DNA from: Gammaproteobacteria bacterium | GTDB taxonomy: Bacteria > Pseudomonadota > Gammaproteobacteria > Pseudomonadales > Pseudohongiellaceae | NCBI GenBank assembly: GCA_024644515.1 | Contig: JAHEHN010000002.1 | Location: 1 to 60,232, forward strand | Direction of reading: 5' to 3' | DNA length: 60,232 nucleotides | Shown: positions 1 to 8,980 of the stretch, piece after piece | Position numbering within the stretch: the first letter of the stretch is position 1 | How the letters are laid out: each line of letters begins with the position of its first letter | Translations under genes and position numbers: made by a program | The notes under the pieces: generated by a model | Seen by the model: only the letters and a program-made list of their open reading frames with translations | Told to the model about the DNA's origin: nothing | The model's database searches: none

Positions 1-262
1 CGCCTCGGGAACGCATGGTTTCACTCGTAACCAGATCATCAAAGTAAAGGCATTTTCCCCAGGCGAGTTTTTCGTTCATGACAAAACCGGCAACACAGGC
101 GACAGTATTATCCATTTCCACTATGGCGACCTGGTAGCCATCGGGCTGCTGTTTTTTGATCTGACTTATCAGCGACGCTGTATTGTATTGGGGACGTAAC
201 TGGAGCAATACAGGAGCAAGAGATAATAGATCCTGATCAGATGACGCAATACGAATGTTCAT
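1..262 (-). CDS. GNAT-family N-acetyltransferase, partial (C-terminus beyond window)
   Basis: Reading leftward from the ATG at 262, an open frame of 87 codons runs off the window start. The visible N-terminal half has the GNAT layout: a start like MNIRIASSDQD, a helical segment, then strands 2-4 ending in YFDDLVTSETMRSRG. That last stretch is the beginning of the acetyl-CoA-binding motif A (R-x-x-G-x-G/A). The substrate cannot be told. The next gene, 293-709, is another GNAT protein on the same strand about 30 bases upstream, so the two may be co-transcribed. The family call is fairly safe; the function is unknown. Confidence 0.75.
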   Translation of the reverse strand, partial: MNIRIASSDQDLLSLAPVLLQLRPQYNTASLISQIKKQQPDGYQVAIVEMDNTVACVAGFVMNEKLAWGKCLYFDDLVTSETMRSRG

Positions 263-292
263 GATTGTTTTCACCCCACTCTATTTTCTTAA

Positions 293-709
293 TTATAAAC
301 CAAGCGCCATTGGAGTATGAAGAATATTGGCTTCCATATAATCTTCACCACTACGGGAAAAGCCGAGCTTTTCATAAAAAGGCACAGCACTGATCTCGGC
401 GCCAAGAAAAACCCGATCAAGGTTGTTGTTCCTGGCATGCTCTATCAGATAAGATACTATGTGTTTGCCTATGCCCGTTTTTCTGTAATCCATGAGCACA
501 GCAATGCGTCCAATATGGCCATCGGCCAGCATTCTTCCGGTACCAACCGGTGTGCCATTATCCAGAGCAAGAATTTGCACCGCATCATCGTCCAGGCCAT
601 CAATATCGATATCCGGGTCAACGCCCTGTTCCAGACTAAACACGCGGTAACGTAATGACAGAATCTCTTGCGAATGTTCAGAGAAATTTTTTGTCTCGAG
701 AGTAATCAA
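293..709 (-). CDS. GNAT-family N-acetyltransferase (ElaA/YjcF-like)
   Basis: 138 residues, the size of a single GNAT domain. The N-terminus (LRYRVFSLEQGVDPDIDIDG, about residues 19-38) resembles the R-x-x-VF-x-x-EQ start of ElaA/YjcF-type acetyltransferases. Motif A is clear: RIAVLMDYRKTGIGKHIV, with R76-x-x-G79-x-G81 binding the acetyl-CoA pyrophosphate. Motif B follows as VPFYEKLGF at about 108-116. Such enzymes acetylate small molecules or protein amino groups; no substrate is indicated here. It lies just upstream of the partial GNAT gene at 1-262 on the same strand. Confidence 0.8.
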   Translation of the reverse strand: MITLETKNFSEHSQEILSLRYRVFSLEQGVDPDIDIDGLDDDAVQILALDNGTPVGTGRMLADGHIGRIAVLMDYRKTGIGKHIVSYLIEHARNNNLDRVFLGAEISAVPFYEKLGFSRSGEDYMEANILHTPMALGL

Positions 710-778
710 GGGGGTGGAAACTCGTTGCTCGAGACAGTATTCACTGAATCAGTATTGGATAGTCTGTATCTCATCATG

Positions 779-1036
779 CTAGGTCATCGATAAGGCCATC
801 AACTTCAGGGCGACATAAGGCACGATGTTAAAAATCAAAATAGCCAGCTTGTAATAAGCCAGATAACTGAAATAGATAATATCCAGTTCTGTCATGGAGA
901 TATGAAATATCTTTGTATGGATAGTCTTGGTAAAACGGTTAAATGTACTGATAAAGAACGTTGCCAATAGTAGTAATGCACTGTTGATTACTGAGCACCA
1001 GCCAAAAAAGGCGGTAAAGAGACCTAGACTATCCAT
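779..1036 (-). CDS. small integral membrane protein (DUF6868-like)
   Basis: 85 residues with two or three hydrophobic segments (about residues 5-32, 50-68 and 68-82). The N-terminus, FTAFFGWCSVINSALLLLA, resembles small proteins I associate with DUF6868, which share an F-x-G-W-C-x-x-IN motif. It sits 15 bases downstream of the secreted-protein gene at 1052-1882 on the same strand, so one transcript is likely. No function is known. The coding call rests on composition and the recognisable motif. Confidence 0.6.
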   Translation of the reverse strand: MDSLGLFTAFFGWCSVINSALLLLATFFISTFNRFTKTIHTKIFHISMTELDIIYFSYLAYYKLAILIFNIVPYVALKLMALSMT

Positions 1037-1051
1037 AATGCTTGTCCTGCT

Positions 1052-1882
1052 TTAGTCGCTACTTCGAAAACTGGATTGCAGCAGATGGGTCAGCGTATGG
1101 ACATAGCGCAGCTTGCCGTTTTCCACCCTGAACAGATGGGTGTCTGGTGCTCCGCTACCGCCATTCGGTCCGCCGGCACCAAAGGTACAATAAACCACCA
1201 CCGAGCCTAAAACTTCATCCACCACAAAACGACGATTGGCAATGTTCACGCCGGCGGGGACGCCCACTTCGCAACTGTCGTCTGGAGAACCCTTGCCGGT
1301 GTACATGCCGCCTTCCACACGAACACAGGGAAAGCCCCAGGGAACCTGGTCAATTTTTCCTTCAAGAAAAGCATCAAGATAGGCATTGGCGGCAGAAACC
1401 AGTGTGCCGCGGGTGTCGCGGTCTGCTGCGGGAATTGCCCCCCAGTCTTCAGTTGAGGAATACTTCAAATAATTGTCGGCGTTAAACAGCCAGTAGCCAG
1501 TGGTGGTCCAGATCATTTCCAGCTCGGCTATTTTTTCATGATTGATACGCATGCGTGTTCCCAGAACATAGGGCTCATCTGCATCGGTCACTATGACTTC
1601 GGTGAAGGTCTGGCAGCTGTCGGTATCCAGCAGACTACGATGGAAATTGATCGTCATGGCTTTATTTACCAGTCCTTCATCAATATCCATACGCACTTCG
1701 TTTTCCCAGTAGCCGGCACCCGCAGGCAAGGGGAGCTCCGAAATGTCACCATTGGTCTGGGCATCTATATACATATCCACAGCTCGTTGCAGGCCGCCGC
1801 GGGTGCAGCTCACCTGGGCACTGACCAGCGGGGTAAGAAAGGTTCCTGCAAGAGCAAGGCCGAGTAGTAGTATACGTTTCAT
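1052..1882 (-). CDS. secreted protein, DUF8021/SnoaL-like
   Basis: 276 residues with a clear signal peptide: MKR, a hydrophobic core, and cleavage probably after VSA at about residue 22. The mature part starts with a Cys-rich segment (SCTRGGLQRAVDMYIDA). It has a tandem layout in which helical LVSAANAYLDAFLEGK introduces a second half. The motif NRRFVVDEVLGSVVVYC and the closing HLFRVENGKLRYVHT resemble NTF2/SnoaL-fold proteins grouped as DUF8021. Five or more Cys residues could form disulfides in the periplasm. Ligand or activity is unknown. The gene faces away from madL across a 228-base gap. Confidence 0.65.
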   Translation of the reverse strand: MKRILLLGLALAGTFLTPLVSAQVSCTRGGLQRAVDMYIDAQTNGDISELPLPAGAGYWENEVRMDIDEGLVNKAMTINFHRSLLDTDSCQTFTEVIVTDADEPYVLGTRMRINHEKIAELEMIWTTTGYWLFNADNYLKYSSTEDWGAIPAADRDTRGTLVSAANAYLDAFLEGKIDQVPWGFPCVRVEGGMYTGKGSPDDSCEVGVPAGVNIANRRFVVDEVLGSVVVYCTFGAGGPNGGSGAPDTHLFRVENGKLRYVHTLTHLLQSSFRSSD

Positions 1883-2068
1883 GAATAGCTCCTGATTGTG
1901 CGTTATGTTGCTTCAATACGAGTTAACGGGTCGTGCTTTGGATTATTAATAATTTTTGGCCCTAACAGGATTCTTTTTATAATAATTCAGCCAAAACTTT
2001 ATTAAGCTACATCAATCAGGGCGTGTCAATTTGCCGGACCCGCGCAAATCCTGTAATAAGTATCTTTT

Positions 2069-2084
2069 AATTACGTAATTACGT
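2069..2084. promoter_or_regulatory. AT-rich palindrome upstream of the malonate operon
   Basis: AATTACGTAATT (2069-2080) is a perfect 12-base palindrome, followed at once by a second ACGT. It lies 30 bases before the madL start, between the divergent secreted-protein gene and madL. The position suits an operator for a local regulator, but no regulator gene is adjacent, so the role is inferred from symmetry and location only. Confidence 0.3.
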
Positions 2085-2110
2085 CTCTTTTAAATCCAGG
2101 AACAAGACTT

Positions 2111-2503
2111 ATGATTGTTTACGGTGTTGCTTTGCTGTCCGTTTGCCTTGTCATCGGCATGCTGGCAGGTGAAACCCTCGGCGTTCTGTTGGGTGTGGAT
2201 GCCAATGTCGGCGGTGTTGGTATCGCCATGTTGCTGCTGGTTTTTGCCAGTAATGCCGAAAAATTCAAAACGCTTGCCAGCGGGGCTGCCGGTGAAGGTA
2301 TCAAGTTCTGGAGCGCCATGTATATTCCCATCGTTGTTGCCATGGCGGCGCGGCAGAATGTCGCTGCTGCAGTGGATGGCGGTTTACTGGCACTGGTAGC
2401 GGGTGTTGCTGCCGTCGTTGTGAGTTTTGCATTGGTGCCGGTATTGAGCAGATTAGGGGGCTCTTCAAATACTATATCCGCTGTGAAAGAAGACGTTCGC
2501 TGA
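2111..2503 (+). CDS. madL: malonate transporter subunit MadL
   Basis: 130 residues, almost wholly hydrophobic, with about four membrane helices. The start MIVYGVALLSVCLVIGMLAG and the GVDANVGGVGIAMLLLV segment are typical of MadL, the small subunit of the two-component malonate:Na+ symporter. The length matches the family. Its TGA overlaps the ATG of madM by one base (TGATG at 2501-2505), so the two subunits are translationally coupled. It acts in the inner membrane with MadM. Confidence 0.9.
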   Translation: MIVYGVALLSVCLVIGMLAGETLGVLLGVDANVGGVGIAMLLLVFASNAEKFKTLASGAAGEGIKFWSAMYIPIVVAMAARQNVAAAVDGGLLALVAGVAAVVVSFALVPVLSRLGGSSNTISAVKEDVR

Positions 2504-3261
2504 TGGATGTTATTGAAACCGTTTTTATCCGCAATAACCTGGTCGTCGCCTTTGCCCTTATCGGCGTCATTATCTGGATCTCCTATTATCTGGCAGACAA
2601 ATTAACCGCTGGTCGTATTCATGGTTCTGCTATCGCCATTGCTCTTGGCTTGCTGGCCGCCTGGTGGGGCGGAGTAGTAACGGGTGGGCGAACCGGGGTA
2701 GCTGATATTGCCCTGCTGGGTGGCATTGGCCTGATGGGTGGAGGCATGATGCGGGATTTTGCCATTGTTGCCACTGCCTTCGGGGTAAAACTGGGAGAAT
2801 TGAAAAAGGCGGGGCTGGCGGGTGTTGTGTCCATCTTTGCCGGCGTATTGGTGTCATTTGTTGTTGGCGCCATCGTGGCCGTACTCTTTGGTTATAGCGA
2901 CCCTGTAGCCATTACTACTATTGGTGCAGGGGCGGTGACGTATATCGTTGGGCCTGTGACGGGCGAGGCCATCGGTGCAAGTAGTGAAGTGATTACCTTG
3001 AGCGTAGCTGCCGGCCTGATAAAGTCTATCCTGGTCATGATCGGCACACCTCTGGTAGCCAAATCCATTGGCCTCAATAATCCCCAGTCTGCCATGGTGT
3101 TTGGCGGCCTTATGGGAACGACCAGTGGAGTTGCTGCAGGTCTGGCGGCAACCGATCCAAAACTAGTGCCCTACGGTGCCATGACCGCGACGTTCTATAC
3201 CGGGGTCGGCTGTTTGCTTGGCCCCTCAATTTTATTTTTTATTGTCAGCTCTATTTTTTAA
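2503..3261 (+). CDS. madM: malonate transporter subunit MadM
   Basis: 252 residues with about eight membrane helices, matching the usual MadM length. Typical segments are ADIALLGGIGLMGGGMMRDF (around residue 67) and the Gly/Ala-rich MGTTSGVAAGLAATDPKLVPYGA near the C-terminus. With MadL it forms the malonate:Na+ symporter first described in Malonomonas. It starts on the last base of the madL stop codon. The following acyl-CoA synthetase gene begins 22 bases downstream, giving a compact uptake-plus-activation operon. Confidence 0.9.
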   Translation: MDVIETVFIRNNLVVAFALIGVIIWISYYLADKLTAGRIHGSAIAIALGLLAAWWGGVVTGGRTGVADIALLGGIGLMGGGMMRDFAIVATAFGVKLGELKKAGLAGVVSIFAGVLVSFVVGAIVAVLFGYSDPVAITTIGAGAVTYIVGPVTGEAIGASSEVITLSVAAGLIKSILVMIGTPLVAKSIGLNNPQSAMVFGGLMGTTSGVAAGLAATDPKLVPYGAMTATFYTGVGCLLGPSILFFIVSSIF

Positions 3262-3283
3262 TCAGCCTTAGAAGTCTATTTTT

Positions 3284-4792
3284 ATGGTCATGCATTCCTT
3301 TCCCACCCTGAATAACGACAATCACACTATTGCCTTACAGGACGGCGATCAATCCTGGACCTATGCCCAGGTTAATGCGCGCATAGACAATTTTGCTTTG
3401 GGCCTGCTGAAAGGTACCGGAGATCTTGAAGAGGAGCGTATTGCTTTTTTTATGCCAGCGAGCCTGGATTACGTCACCACCATGCATGGTATCTGGCGTG
3501 CCGGAGGCATAGCGGTTCCGCTTAATGTGGCTTCAGCAGTATCGGAGCTTGAGCATTCACTTTCCTGTGCTGGCGTTACCCGCATGATCGCCAATGGGCA
3601 CTATCGCGTTGTTCTGATCGAGCTTTGTGCAAGTCTGGACATAGAACTTGTTAGCTGTAAAGAAGTGATGAGCATCGAAGAAAACCTTGATGGAAAAGGG
3701 CTGCCAGATGTAAATCCGTCACGACGGGCGATGATTCTATTTACCAGTGGCACCACCAATAAACCCAAAGGTGTTGTTAGTACCCATCGCACCATTGCGG
3801 CTCAGGTTACTACCCTGATTGATGCCTGGCGCTGGACATCCGATGATGTCATACCATTATTTCTGCCACTGCATCATATTCACGGCATTATTAATATTTT
3901 GAGTTGCGGATTATGGGCAGGGGCCTGTGTGGATTTATTTGCCGGCTTTGATATTCCGGCGATTACCCAAAAAATAAAAGCCGGGCACTATAACGTGTTC
4001 ATGGCGGTGCCCACCATATATGTCAAACTGATTCAGCATTTCGACACACTCAGTGCGCAGGGTAGTGATGAAGAGGTGAAGGCCATATGTGATGGCTTCA
4101 GGGCGATGCGCTTGAATATATCCGGTTCGGCAGCCTGTCCGGTAAAACTGTTTAATCAATGGCGCGAGCTCACCGGACAGGTATTACTGGAGCGTTATGG
4201 CATGACAGAAATTGGCATGGGTATTTCCAATCCCTATGAAGGTGAACGTCGTGCCGGTCATGTGGGTCAGGCCCTGCCCGGCGTTGACGTGGCCTTGTTT
4301 GATGAAAACAATTATCAGATAACGACAGACGCCGCGCCAGGCGAGATTCGCATCAAGGGCGACAATGTTTTTCTGGAATACTGGGATAATGAAAAAGCCA
4401 CTAGCGAGAGTTTTCATGATGGCTGGTTTTGTACCGGCGATGTCGCCGTCAGTGATGATGGTTATTATCGAATTATGGGACGTTCTTCCATCGACATTAT
4501 CAAGTCAGGTGGCTATAAATTATCCGCACTTGAAATAGAAGGGGTATTGCTAACCCATCCGGATATACAGGAGGTAGCGGTGATTGGTGTGGAAGATGAA
4601 ACATGGGGTGAGGCAGTGGCAGCCTTTGTTGTGGTTAAGGAAGGGAAGAGCCTTGATTACGAAGCGCTGAAAAGCTGGTGCAAAGGAAAGATGTCTTCCT
4701 ATAAAATTCCCAAGCTGTTAAAAACGCTGAACGCCTTGCCAAGAAATGCCATGGGTAAAGTGACCAAGCCGGATCTGAAAAAACAACTATAG
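3284..4792 (+). CDS. acyl-CoA synthetase, probably malonyl-CoA synthetase (MatB-like)
   Basis: 502-residue ANL-superfamily AMP-forming ligase. The P-loop-like core ILFTSGTTNKPKGVV lies at about residues 150-164. RYGMTE (about 303), GWFCTGD (about 380) and the C-terminal Lys motif (MGKVTKPD, about 489-496) follow in order, so both domains are complete. Length and position directly behind madLM point to malonate as substrate: malonate + ATP + CoA to malonyl-CoA. Specificity is inferred from context. A second ATG lies two codons in (3290). No malonyl-CoA decarboxylase gene is in the window. Confidence 0.8.
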   Translation: MVMHSFPTLNNDNHTIALQDGDQSWTYAQVNARIDNFALGLLKGTGDLEEERIAFFMPASLDYVTTMHGIWRAGGIAVPLNVASAVSELEHSLSCAGVTRMIANGHYRVVLIELCASLDIELVSCKEVMSIEENLDGKGLPDVNPSRRAMILFTSGTTNKPKGVVSTHRTIAAQVTTLIDAWRWTSDDVIPLFLPLHHIHGIINILSCGLWAGACVDLFAGFDIPAITQKIKAGHYNVFMAVPTIYVKLIQHFDTLSAQGSDEEVKAICDGFRAMRLNISGSAACPVKLFNQWRELTGQVLLERYGMTEIGMGISNPYEGERRAGHVGQALPGVDVALFDENNYQITTDAAPGEIRIKGDNVFLEYWDNEKATSESFHDGWFCTGDVAVSDDGYYRIMGRSSIDIIKSGGYKLSALEIEGVLLTHPDIQEVAVIGVEDETWGEAVAAFVVVKEGKSLDYEALKSWCKGKMSSYKIPKLLKTLNALPRNAMGKVTKPDLKKQL

Positions 4793-4805
4793 AAAATTTC
4801 TTTTT

Positions 4806-5159
4806 TTATGCGCTCATCAGATAGAACAGCGCTCCGATCACTACTGAAATAATGATTACCAAAAAAAGTTTTCTGCCCTCTGAGGTTTTTGCGCTCAGCT
4901 TTGCGGGGATTGAGGAAGTTGAGGGTGTGGTTGCGCCGTTAGTTTGCAAGTCTCCATGTTCATATTCATCAATGATGGCTCTTGCTTTTGACACGTCTTC
5001 TTCTGCTACCCATACATTGGCAAAATCCATTGAAGCAATTCCACCAACGCCGCCCTGTAGATAGTAGCCACCGGCATAGGCCTCAATACCATTGGATTCC
5101 AACAGCCCTTTCACGATCTGTGCTTCAGTGATATTTCCTGCTTTGAAAACTAATTGCAT
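4806..5159 (-). CDS. DUF2007-domain protein with C-terminal membrane anchor
   Basis: 117 residues. Residues 1-68 are a DUF2007 (putative signal-transducing) domain: it begins MQLVFKAGNITEAQIVKGLL, has ESNGIEAY, and ends with a WVAEEDVSKARAIIDEYE helix. A polar Ser/Thr linker follows, then one membrane helix at about 96-115 (LFLVIIISVVIGALFYL). The topology suggests a cytoplasmic domain tethered to the inner membrane. It converges on the synthetase gene with only 13 bases between. Function is unknown beyond the family. Confidence 0.75.
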   Translation of the reverse strand: MQLVFKAGNITEAQIVKGLLESNGIEAYAGGYYLQGGVGGIASMDFANVWVAEEDVSKARAIIDEYEHGDLQTNGATTPSTSSIPAKLSAKTSEGRKLFLVIIISVVIGALFYLMSA

Positions 5160-5189
5160 GGTGTCTCACGAGTTGTGGCAAACAGGTTT

Positions 5190-5564
5190 TCAGGCTATGC
5201 CTTCGACAACTAATACGAAATAGATAAAGACAGTGTATACAACCAGGGCGAGTTCAACAACGAAGGCCAAAAGGCGGCAGGCATGAGCGAATGAGCCCAT
5301 AAAGGAAAAGGTGTCATCATATTTATGCATGATGTCATTGAAAAATGCCCGTAACAAAAAGCCAAATTTTTCTTCATCAGCGGTTCTTCCATACTGTGCC
5401 ATCAAGCCTTTACTGTAGAGGAATAGTAAAGGCGACATGACGATATACACCAGGAAGCAGAAATTGATAAAGGGCAGCACGCCGCTAAAAAAGAAATTCG
5501 GGCTGGAGATATCGGCAAAGCGAAGGGATTGAATGCAGAGCGTCAGAATAAGTAAACGTAACAT
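5190..5564 (-). CDS. uncharacterised membrane protein
   Basis: 124 residues with three hydrophobic stretches: about 1-15 (possibly a signal or first helix), 26-52 and 93-122. A polar loop (AQYGRTADEEKFGFLLRAFF) sits between the second and third. I do not recognise a family. It lies 30 bases upstream of the DUF2007 gene on the same strand, and both encode small membrane proteins, so they are probably co-transcribed. The coding call relies on consistent membrane topology and lack of a competing frame. Confidence 0.55.
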   Translation of the reverse strand: MLRLLILTLCIQSLRFADISSPNFFFSGVLPFINFCFLVYIVMSPLLFLYSKGLMAQYGRTADEEKFGFLLRAFFNDIMHKYDDTFSFMGSFAHACRLLAFVVELALVVYTVFIYFVLVVEGIA

Positions 5565-5729
5565 GGCGAATCAGCTTACCGTTTAATTTATCACTTGGAT
5601 AAGCATGCAATGATGCATGCCAGGGCAGGATGCAGACGCCAACACGAAGTCAGCTTTGCATCAATGATATCCAGCTCTTCAATCCGATTTATAGAAAGCC
5701 AGAAAAGCACCTTCGCAGGGTACGTATCG

Positions 5730-7001
5730 TTATGCCTTGTCCAAGGCCTGGCTAACATCAGCAATAATATCGTCGATATGTTCAATACCTACGGAGATCC
5801 TGACGAGGTCAGTACTGACACCGGAGGCTGCCAGTTCTGCTTCATTGAGCTGCCGATGAGTGGTCGAGGCCGGGTGACAGGCAAGCGACTTGGCATCACC
5901 AATATTTACCAGGCGTAAAATCATATCCAGCGAATCAATAAATTTTGTACAGGCTTCAATGCCACCGGTGATTCCAAAACTCAGGATGCCGGAGGCTTTG
6001 CCCCCTGTGATTTTTTGGCAGGCATCATAGTAGGGACTATCGGCCAGACCAGCATAATTGACCCACTCCACTTTGGGGTGTTGTTTGAGATAGTCAGCCA
6101 GTTTTTCTGCATTTTCACAGTGGCGATCCATGCGCAAGCCCAGGGTTTCCAGCCCTTGCAGAATCTGGAATGCATTCATGGGGGATAATGCGGCACCGGT
6201 ATTTCGTAATGGTACGACACGCAGTCGTCCAATATAAGCGGCAGGCCCCAGCGCTTCGGTGTAAACAACGCCGTGATAGGACGCATCCGGTTCGTTGAGC
6301 ATGGGGAAACGATCCTTGTTCGCTACCCAGTCGAATTTTCCTGAATCAACCACCACGCCACCAATGGAAGTACCATGGCCACCTATGTATTTGGTCAGTG
6401 AGTGCACCACGATATCTGCACCCAGCTCAAAAGGTCGGCACAGATAGGGCGTGGCAACCGTGTTGTCAACGATCAGGGGGACGCCATGCTTGTGGGCTAT
6501 TTCCGCCAGGCGTGCGATATCAACTACATTACCCGCCGGGTTACCAATGGATTCGCAAAATACGGCTTTGGTATTTTCATCAATCGCTTTTTCAAAGCCA
6601 TCAAAATCATCGGCGGACAGCATACGGGTTTCAACGCCCTGTCTGGGCAAGGTATGAGCAAAGAAATTATAGGTACCGCCATAGAGCTGACTGGTGCTGA
6701 CGATATTATCGCCCACCGCAGTAATGCACTGGATTGCATAGGTTATTGCAGCCATACCGGAGGCAACACAGACAGAAGCCAGACCACCCTCCATGGCAGC
6801 TATGCGCTTTTCCAGCACATCTGTGGTGGGATTCATGATGCGGGTATAAATATTTCCCGGTACTTTAAGGTCAAACAGGTCTGCACCATGCTGGGTATTA
6901 TCAAAAGTGTAGGAAGTAGTCTGATAAATCGGTACAGCAGCGGCCTTGGTGGTTTCTTCCGATTTATAGCCTTCATGTAATGCTATTGATTCAAGTTTCA
7001 T
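5730..7001 (-). CDS. metY: O-acetylhomoserine sulfhydrylase
   Basis: 423 residues of the Cys/Met-metabolism PLP-dependent family. It catalyses O-acetylhomoserine + sulfide to homocysteine + acetate, the direct sulfhydrylation route to methionine. The N-terminus (YKSEETTKAAAVPIYQTTSY) and YTRIMNPTTDVLEKRIAAMEGG are typical. The PLP-binding Lys is in HSLTKYIGGHG at about residue 204. Length favours MetY (about 425) over MetZ (about 400). MetX and MetW lie about 15 kb away in the same window. The upstream aldehyde dehydrogenase gene ends 22 bases before this start, so co-transcription is possible. Confidence 0.92.
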   Translation of the reverse strand: MKLESIALHEGYKSEETTKAAAVPIYQTTSYTFDNTQHGADLFDLKVPGNIYTRIMNPTTDVLEKRIAAMEGGLASVCVASGMAAITYAIQCITAVGDNIVSTSQLYGGTYNFFAHTLPRQGVETRMLSADDFDGFEKAIDENTKAVFCESIGNPAGNVVDIARLAEIAHKHGVPLIVDNTVATPYLCRPFELGADIVVHSLTKYIGGHGTSIGGVVVDSGKFDWVANKDRFPMLNEPDASYHGVVYTEALGPAAYIGRLRVVPLRNTGAALSPMNAFQILQGLETLGLRMDRHCENAEKLADYLKQHPKVEWVNYAGLADSPYYDACQKITGGKASGILSFGITGGIEACTKFIDSLDMILRLVNIGDAKSLACHPASTTHRQLNEAELAASGVSTDLVRISVGIEHIDDIIADVSQALDKA

Positions 7002-7023
7002 GGTGATCCCCTTTAATTATTAT

Positions 7024-8385
7024 TTACGAATTCTGATGACGGTATACGGCGCGCTCATGGGAAAAGGCCCTGAAGCCAAAGACACCATGATAACTTCCGG
7101 TTCCGCTACCGTTGACGCCGCCAAAGGGCAGTTTGTTTTCCAGGTAATGAGAGAACACGCCATTGACGGTGACACCACCGGATGAGGTTCTGTTCAATAC
7201 CTTGTCGATATTGCCCTGGTCGTTACTGTAAACATACAGTGCCAGTGGTTTGTCTCTTGCCTCTATATATGTCACAGCATCGTCAATACTGTCACAAGTC
7301 ATCACGGGCAGTATTGGCCCAAAAATTTCTTCCTGCATGATCTTCATATCCGGTGTGACATCTGTCAGCAGCGTCGGATGAATGGTGCGGTCACTTTCTT
7401 CCAGCACACCGCCGACAGCCACTTTGGCGCCCTTGGCAATGGCATCATCAAACAGTGACTGGATGCGCGCAAAGTTTTGCGGATTGACGATCTGGGCAAT
7501 ATTTTCTTTCTTGATATTGCCGTCTTCGTCATACAGATTCTCTTTTACTCTGGCCTGAAAGGTGTCGACCAATTCCTGTTTTTGCTCCGCCCCAATCAGC
7601 ACATAGTCAGGACAGATACAGGCCTGTCCGCCATTAAACTGTTTGGCTCCCGCCAGGTCGCCGGCAATTTTCTTCACATCCACGCCCTGGTCGACTATGA
7701 CCGGGGACTTGCCACCCAGCTCGAGGGTCACACTGGCGAGATGTTTCGCGGCGGCGGCCATCACCAGTTTGCCAACCCGGGTGCTGCCGGTGAAAAATAT
7801 ATGGTTGAACGGCAACTCCAACAGCGCGGTGGCAACACTGACATCGCCTTCAAACAGAGCCACTTCATTTTCATCAAAAGCTTCTCGAATGATGGCCGCC
7901 GCCACGCTTGCAGTAGCCGGGCACAGGTCTGTGAGCTTGACCATGCAGCAGTTGCCTGCGGCAATAGCTGCTGCCAGCGGACCCAGCACCAGTCCCAGCG
8001 GAAAATTCCACGGCCCCAATATCAGGCATACCCCACGCGCTTCCAGAACAATATTCGCTTTATCTTCTGGGTTCATGGAAGGGACCACGTCCACGGGCTT
8101 CATCCAGTCATCAAGATTATCGATATTGCGCTGAATGTTCGCGGTGACATTGGCCACTTCAGTGATTCGTATTTCCTGCTCCGGTTTGCGGGTGTCCTGC
8201 CTTACTGCTGCCACAATATCATCGGCGTGGGCTTCTACCGCGTCTTTCAGTTTTTGCAGCTTGACCTTGCGCTGTTCAGCAGTAGAGGCTTTGCTGTCCC
8301 ACTGCTGCTTTTGTTGAAGGGCAAAAATGCGTTTAATTTCCGTCACAATATCAGGGGTATTCTGTGTGGCAGGGCTGGACATCAA
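7024..8385 (-). CDS. aldehyde dehydrogenase (coniferyl-aldehyde/class 3 type)
   Basis: 453-residue NAD(P)+-dependent aldehyde dehydrogenase. The general-base Glu lies in VTLELGGKSPVIV (about 221). The nucleophile Cys is in NGGQACICPDYVL (about 256), where two Cys flank an Ile. The C-terminal part has EEIFGPILPV and the compact ending LPFGGVNGSGTGSYHGVFGF, followed by a short tail with SHERAVYRHQ. This short-tailed form belongs to the class 3 group that includes coniferyl aldehyde and fatty aldehyde dehydrogenases. The natural substrate is not shown by context. It precedes metY by 22 bases. Confidence 0.88.
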   Translation of the reverse strand: MMSSPATQNTPDIVTEIKRIFALQQKQQWDSKASTAEQRKVKLQKLKDAVEAHADDIVAAVRQDTRKPEQEIRITEVANVTANIQRNIDNLDDWMKPVDVVPSMNPEDKANIVLEARGVCLILGPWNFPLGLVLGPLAAAIAAGNCCMVKLTDLCPATASVAAAIIREAFDENEVALFEGDVSVATALLELPFNHIFFTGSTRVGKLVMAAAAKHLASVTLELGGKSPVIVDQGVDVKKIAGDLAGAKQFNGGQACICPDYVLIGAEQKQELVDTFQARVKENLYDEDGNIKKENIAQIVNPQNFARIQSLFDDAIAKGAKVAVGGVLEESDRTIHPTLLTDVTPDMKIMQEEIFGPILPVMTCDSIDDAVTYIEARDKPLALYVYSNDQGNIDKVLNRTSSGGVTVNGVFSHYLENKLPFGGVNGSGTGSYHGVFGFRAFSHERAVYRHQNS

Positions 8386-8545
8386 GTCTTCTCACTATCT
8401 TATGGTTAATGAATAATAGTTTATTAATACGGATTTGCGACTATGCCGATGATTGACGCTTTTGGCAAGTTCAAGCCGCTTGCCGTACGTCCGGTAAAAA
8501 CCTGCCACCTGCTTTAAAAATATATTGGGCTGGCCACGGGAGCTC

Positions 8546-8980
8546 TTATGGCTCTGGCCAATCAATAGTCATTTCCGAGCCGTAGGCCGTAGCGCGCCAG
8601 TTTCCCAGTAATTGTCGTGCGCGTTCATGAATGCGCTCAGCCAGATCCCGGGAAGCCAGTTGTGGCTGCATTCTTTCCAGAATATCCTGGTAGGCATCTA
8701 TGCCGGCATTGTTGCGAATCAAGGTTTGTACCGGACCCGCCAGTGATTCTGCGATCACTATTTCCTTGCCGGCAAGTGCCTTGCCATCCAGAGCGGCGCC
8801 TGCGGCCACTGATCCCCAGTAAGCAGCGCTCAGGGGAATTTCCATTTCAATAGCCAGATGGGCAAAGTCATGGCGCAGAAAACTTCTGCTATTGAGAATT
8901 GCTTCCTCAGTGGAATTGTCTCGACGAAAAACCTTTACCACATGCTCTTCATTAGAAATTTTTTTGAAGACTATTTTCAT
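8546..8980 (-). CDS. uncharacterised soluble protein with R-H-D-x-x-H motif
   Basis: 144 residues, no membrane segment. The N-terminal part reads as beta strands (MKIVFKKISNEEHVVKVFRRDNS). A helix with the pattern RSFLRHDFAHLAIEMEI, about residues 33-49, follows. The paired H-D and A-H residues recall a widespread uncharacterised proteobacterial family with a similar HD-x-x-H-x-A-x-E helix and a following W-G segment; here this is AAYWGSVAAGA. A charged helical C-terminus follows. I cannot assign a function. Two promoter-length gaps flank it, so it is probably monocistronic. Confidence 0.6.
   Translation of the reverse strand: MKIVFKKISNEEHVVKVFRRDNSTEEAILNSRSFLRHDFAHLAIEMEIPLSAAYWGSVAAGAALDGKALAGKEIVIAESLAGPVQTLIRNNAGIDAYQDILERMQPQLASRDLAERIHERARQLLGNWRATAYGSEMTIDWPEP

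Noticed and set aside
6402-6980. 192-codon plus-strand frame within metY
   Set aside because: Antisense shadow of the conserved metY gene.
7477-8409. 310-codon plus-strand frame opposite the aldehyde dehydrogenase gene
   Set aside because: Long antisense shadow; the minus strand holds a complete aldehyde dehydrogenase with all motifs.
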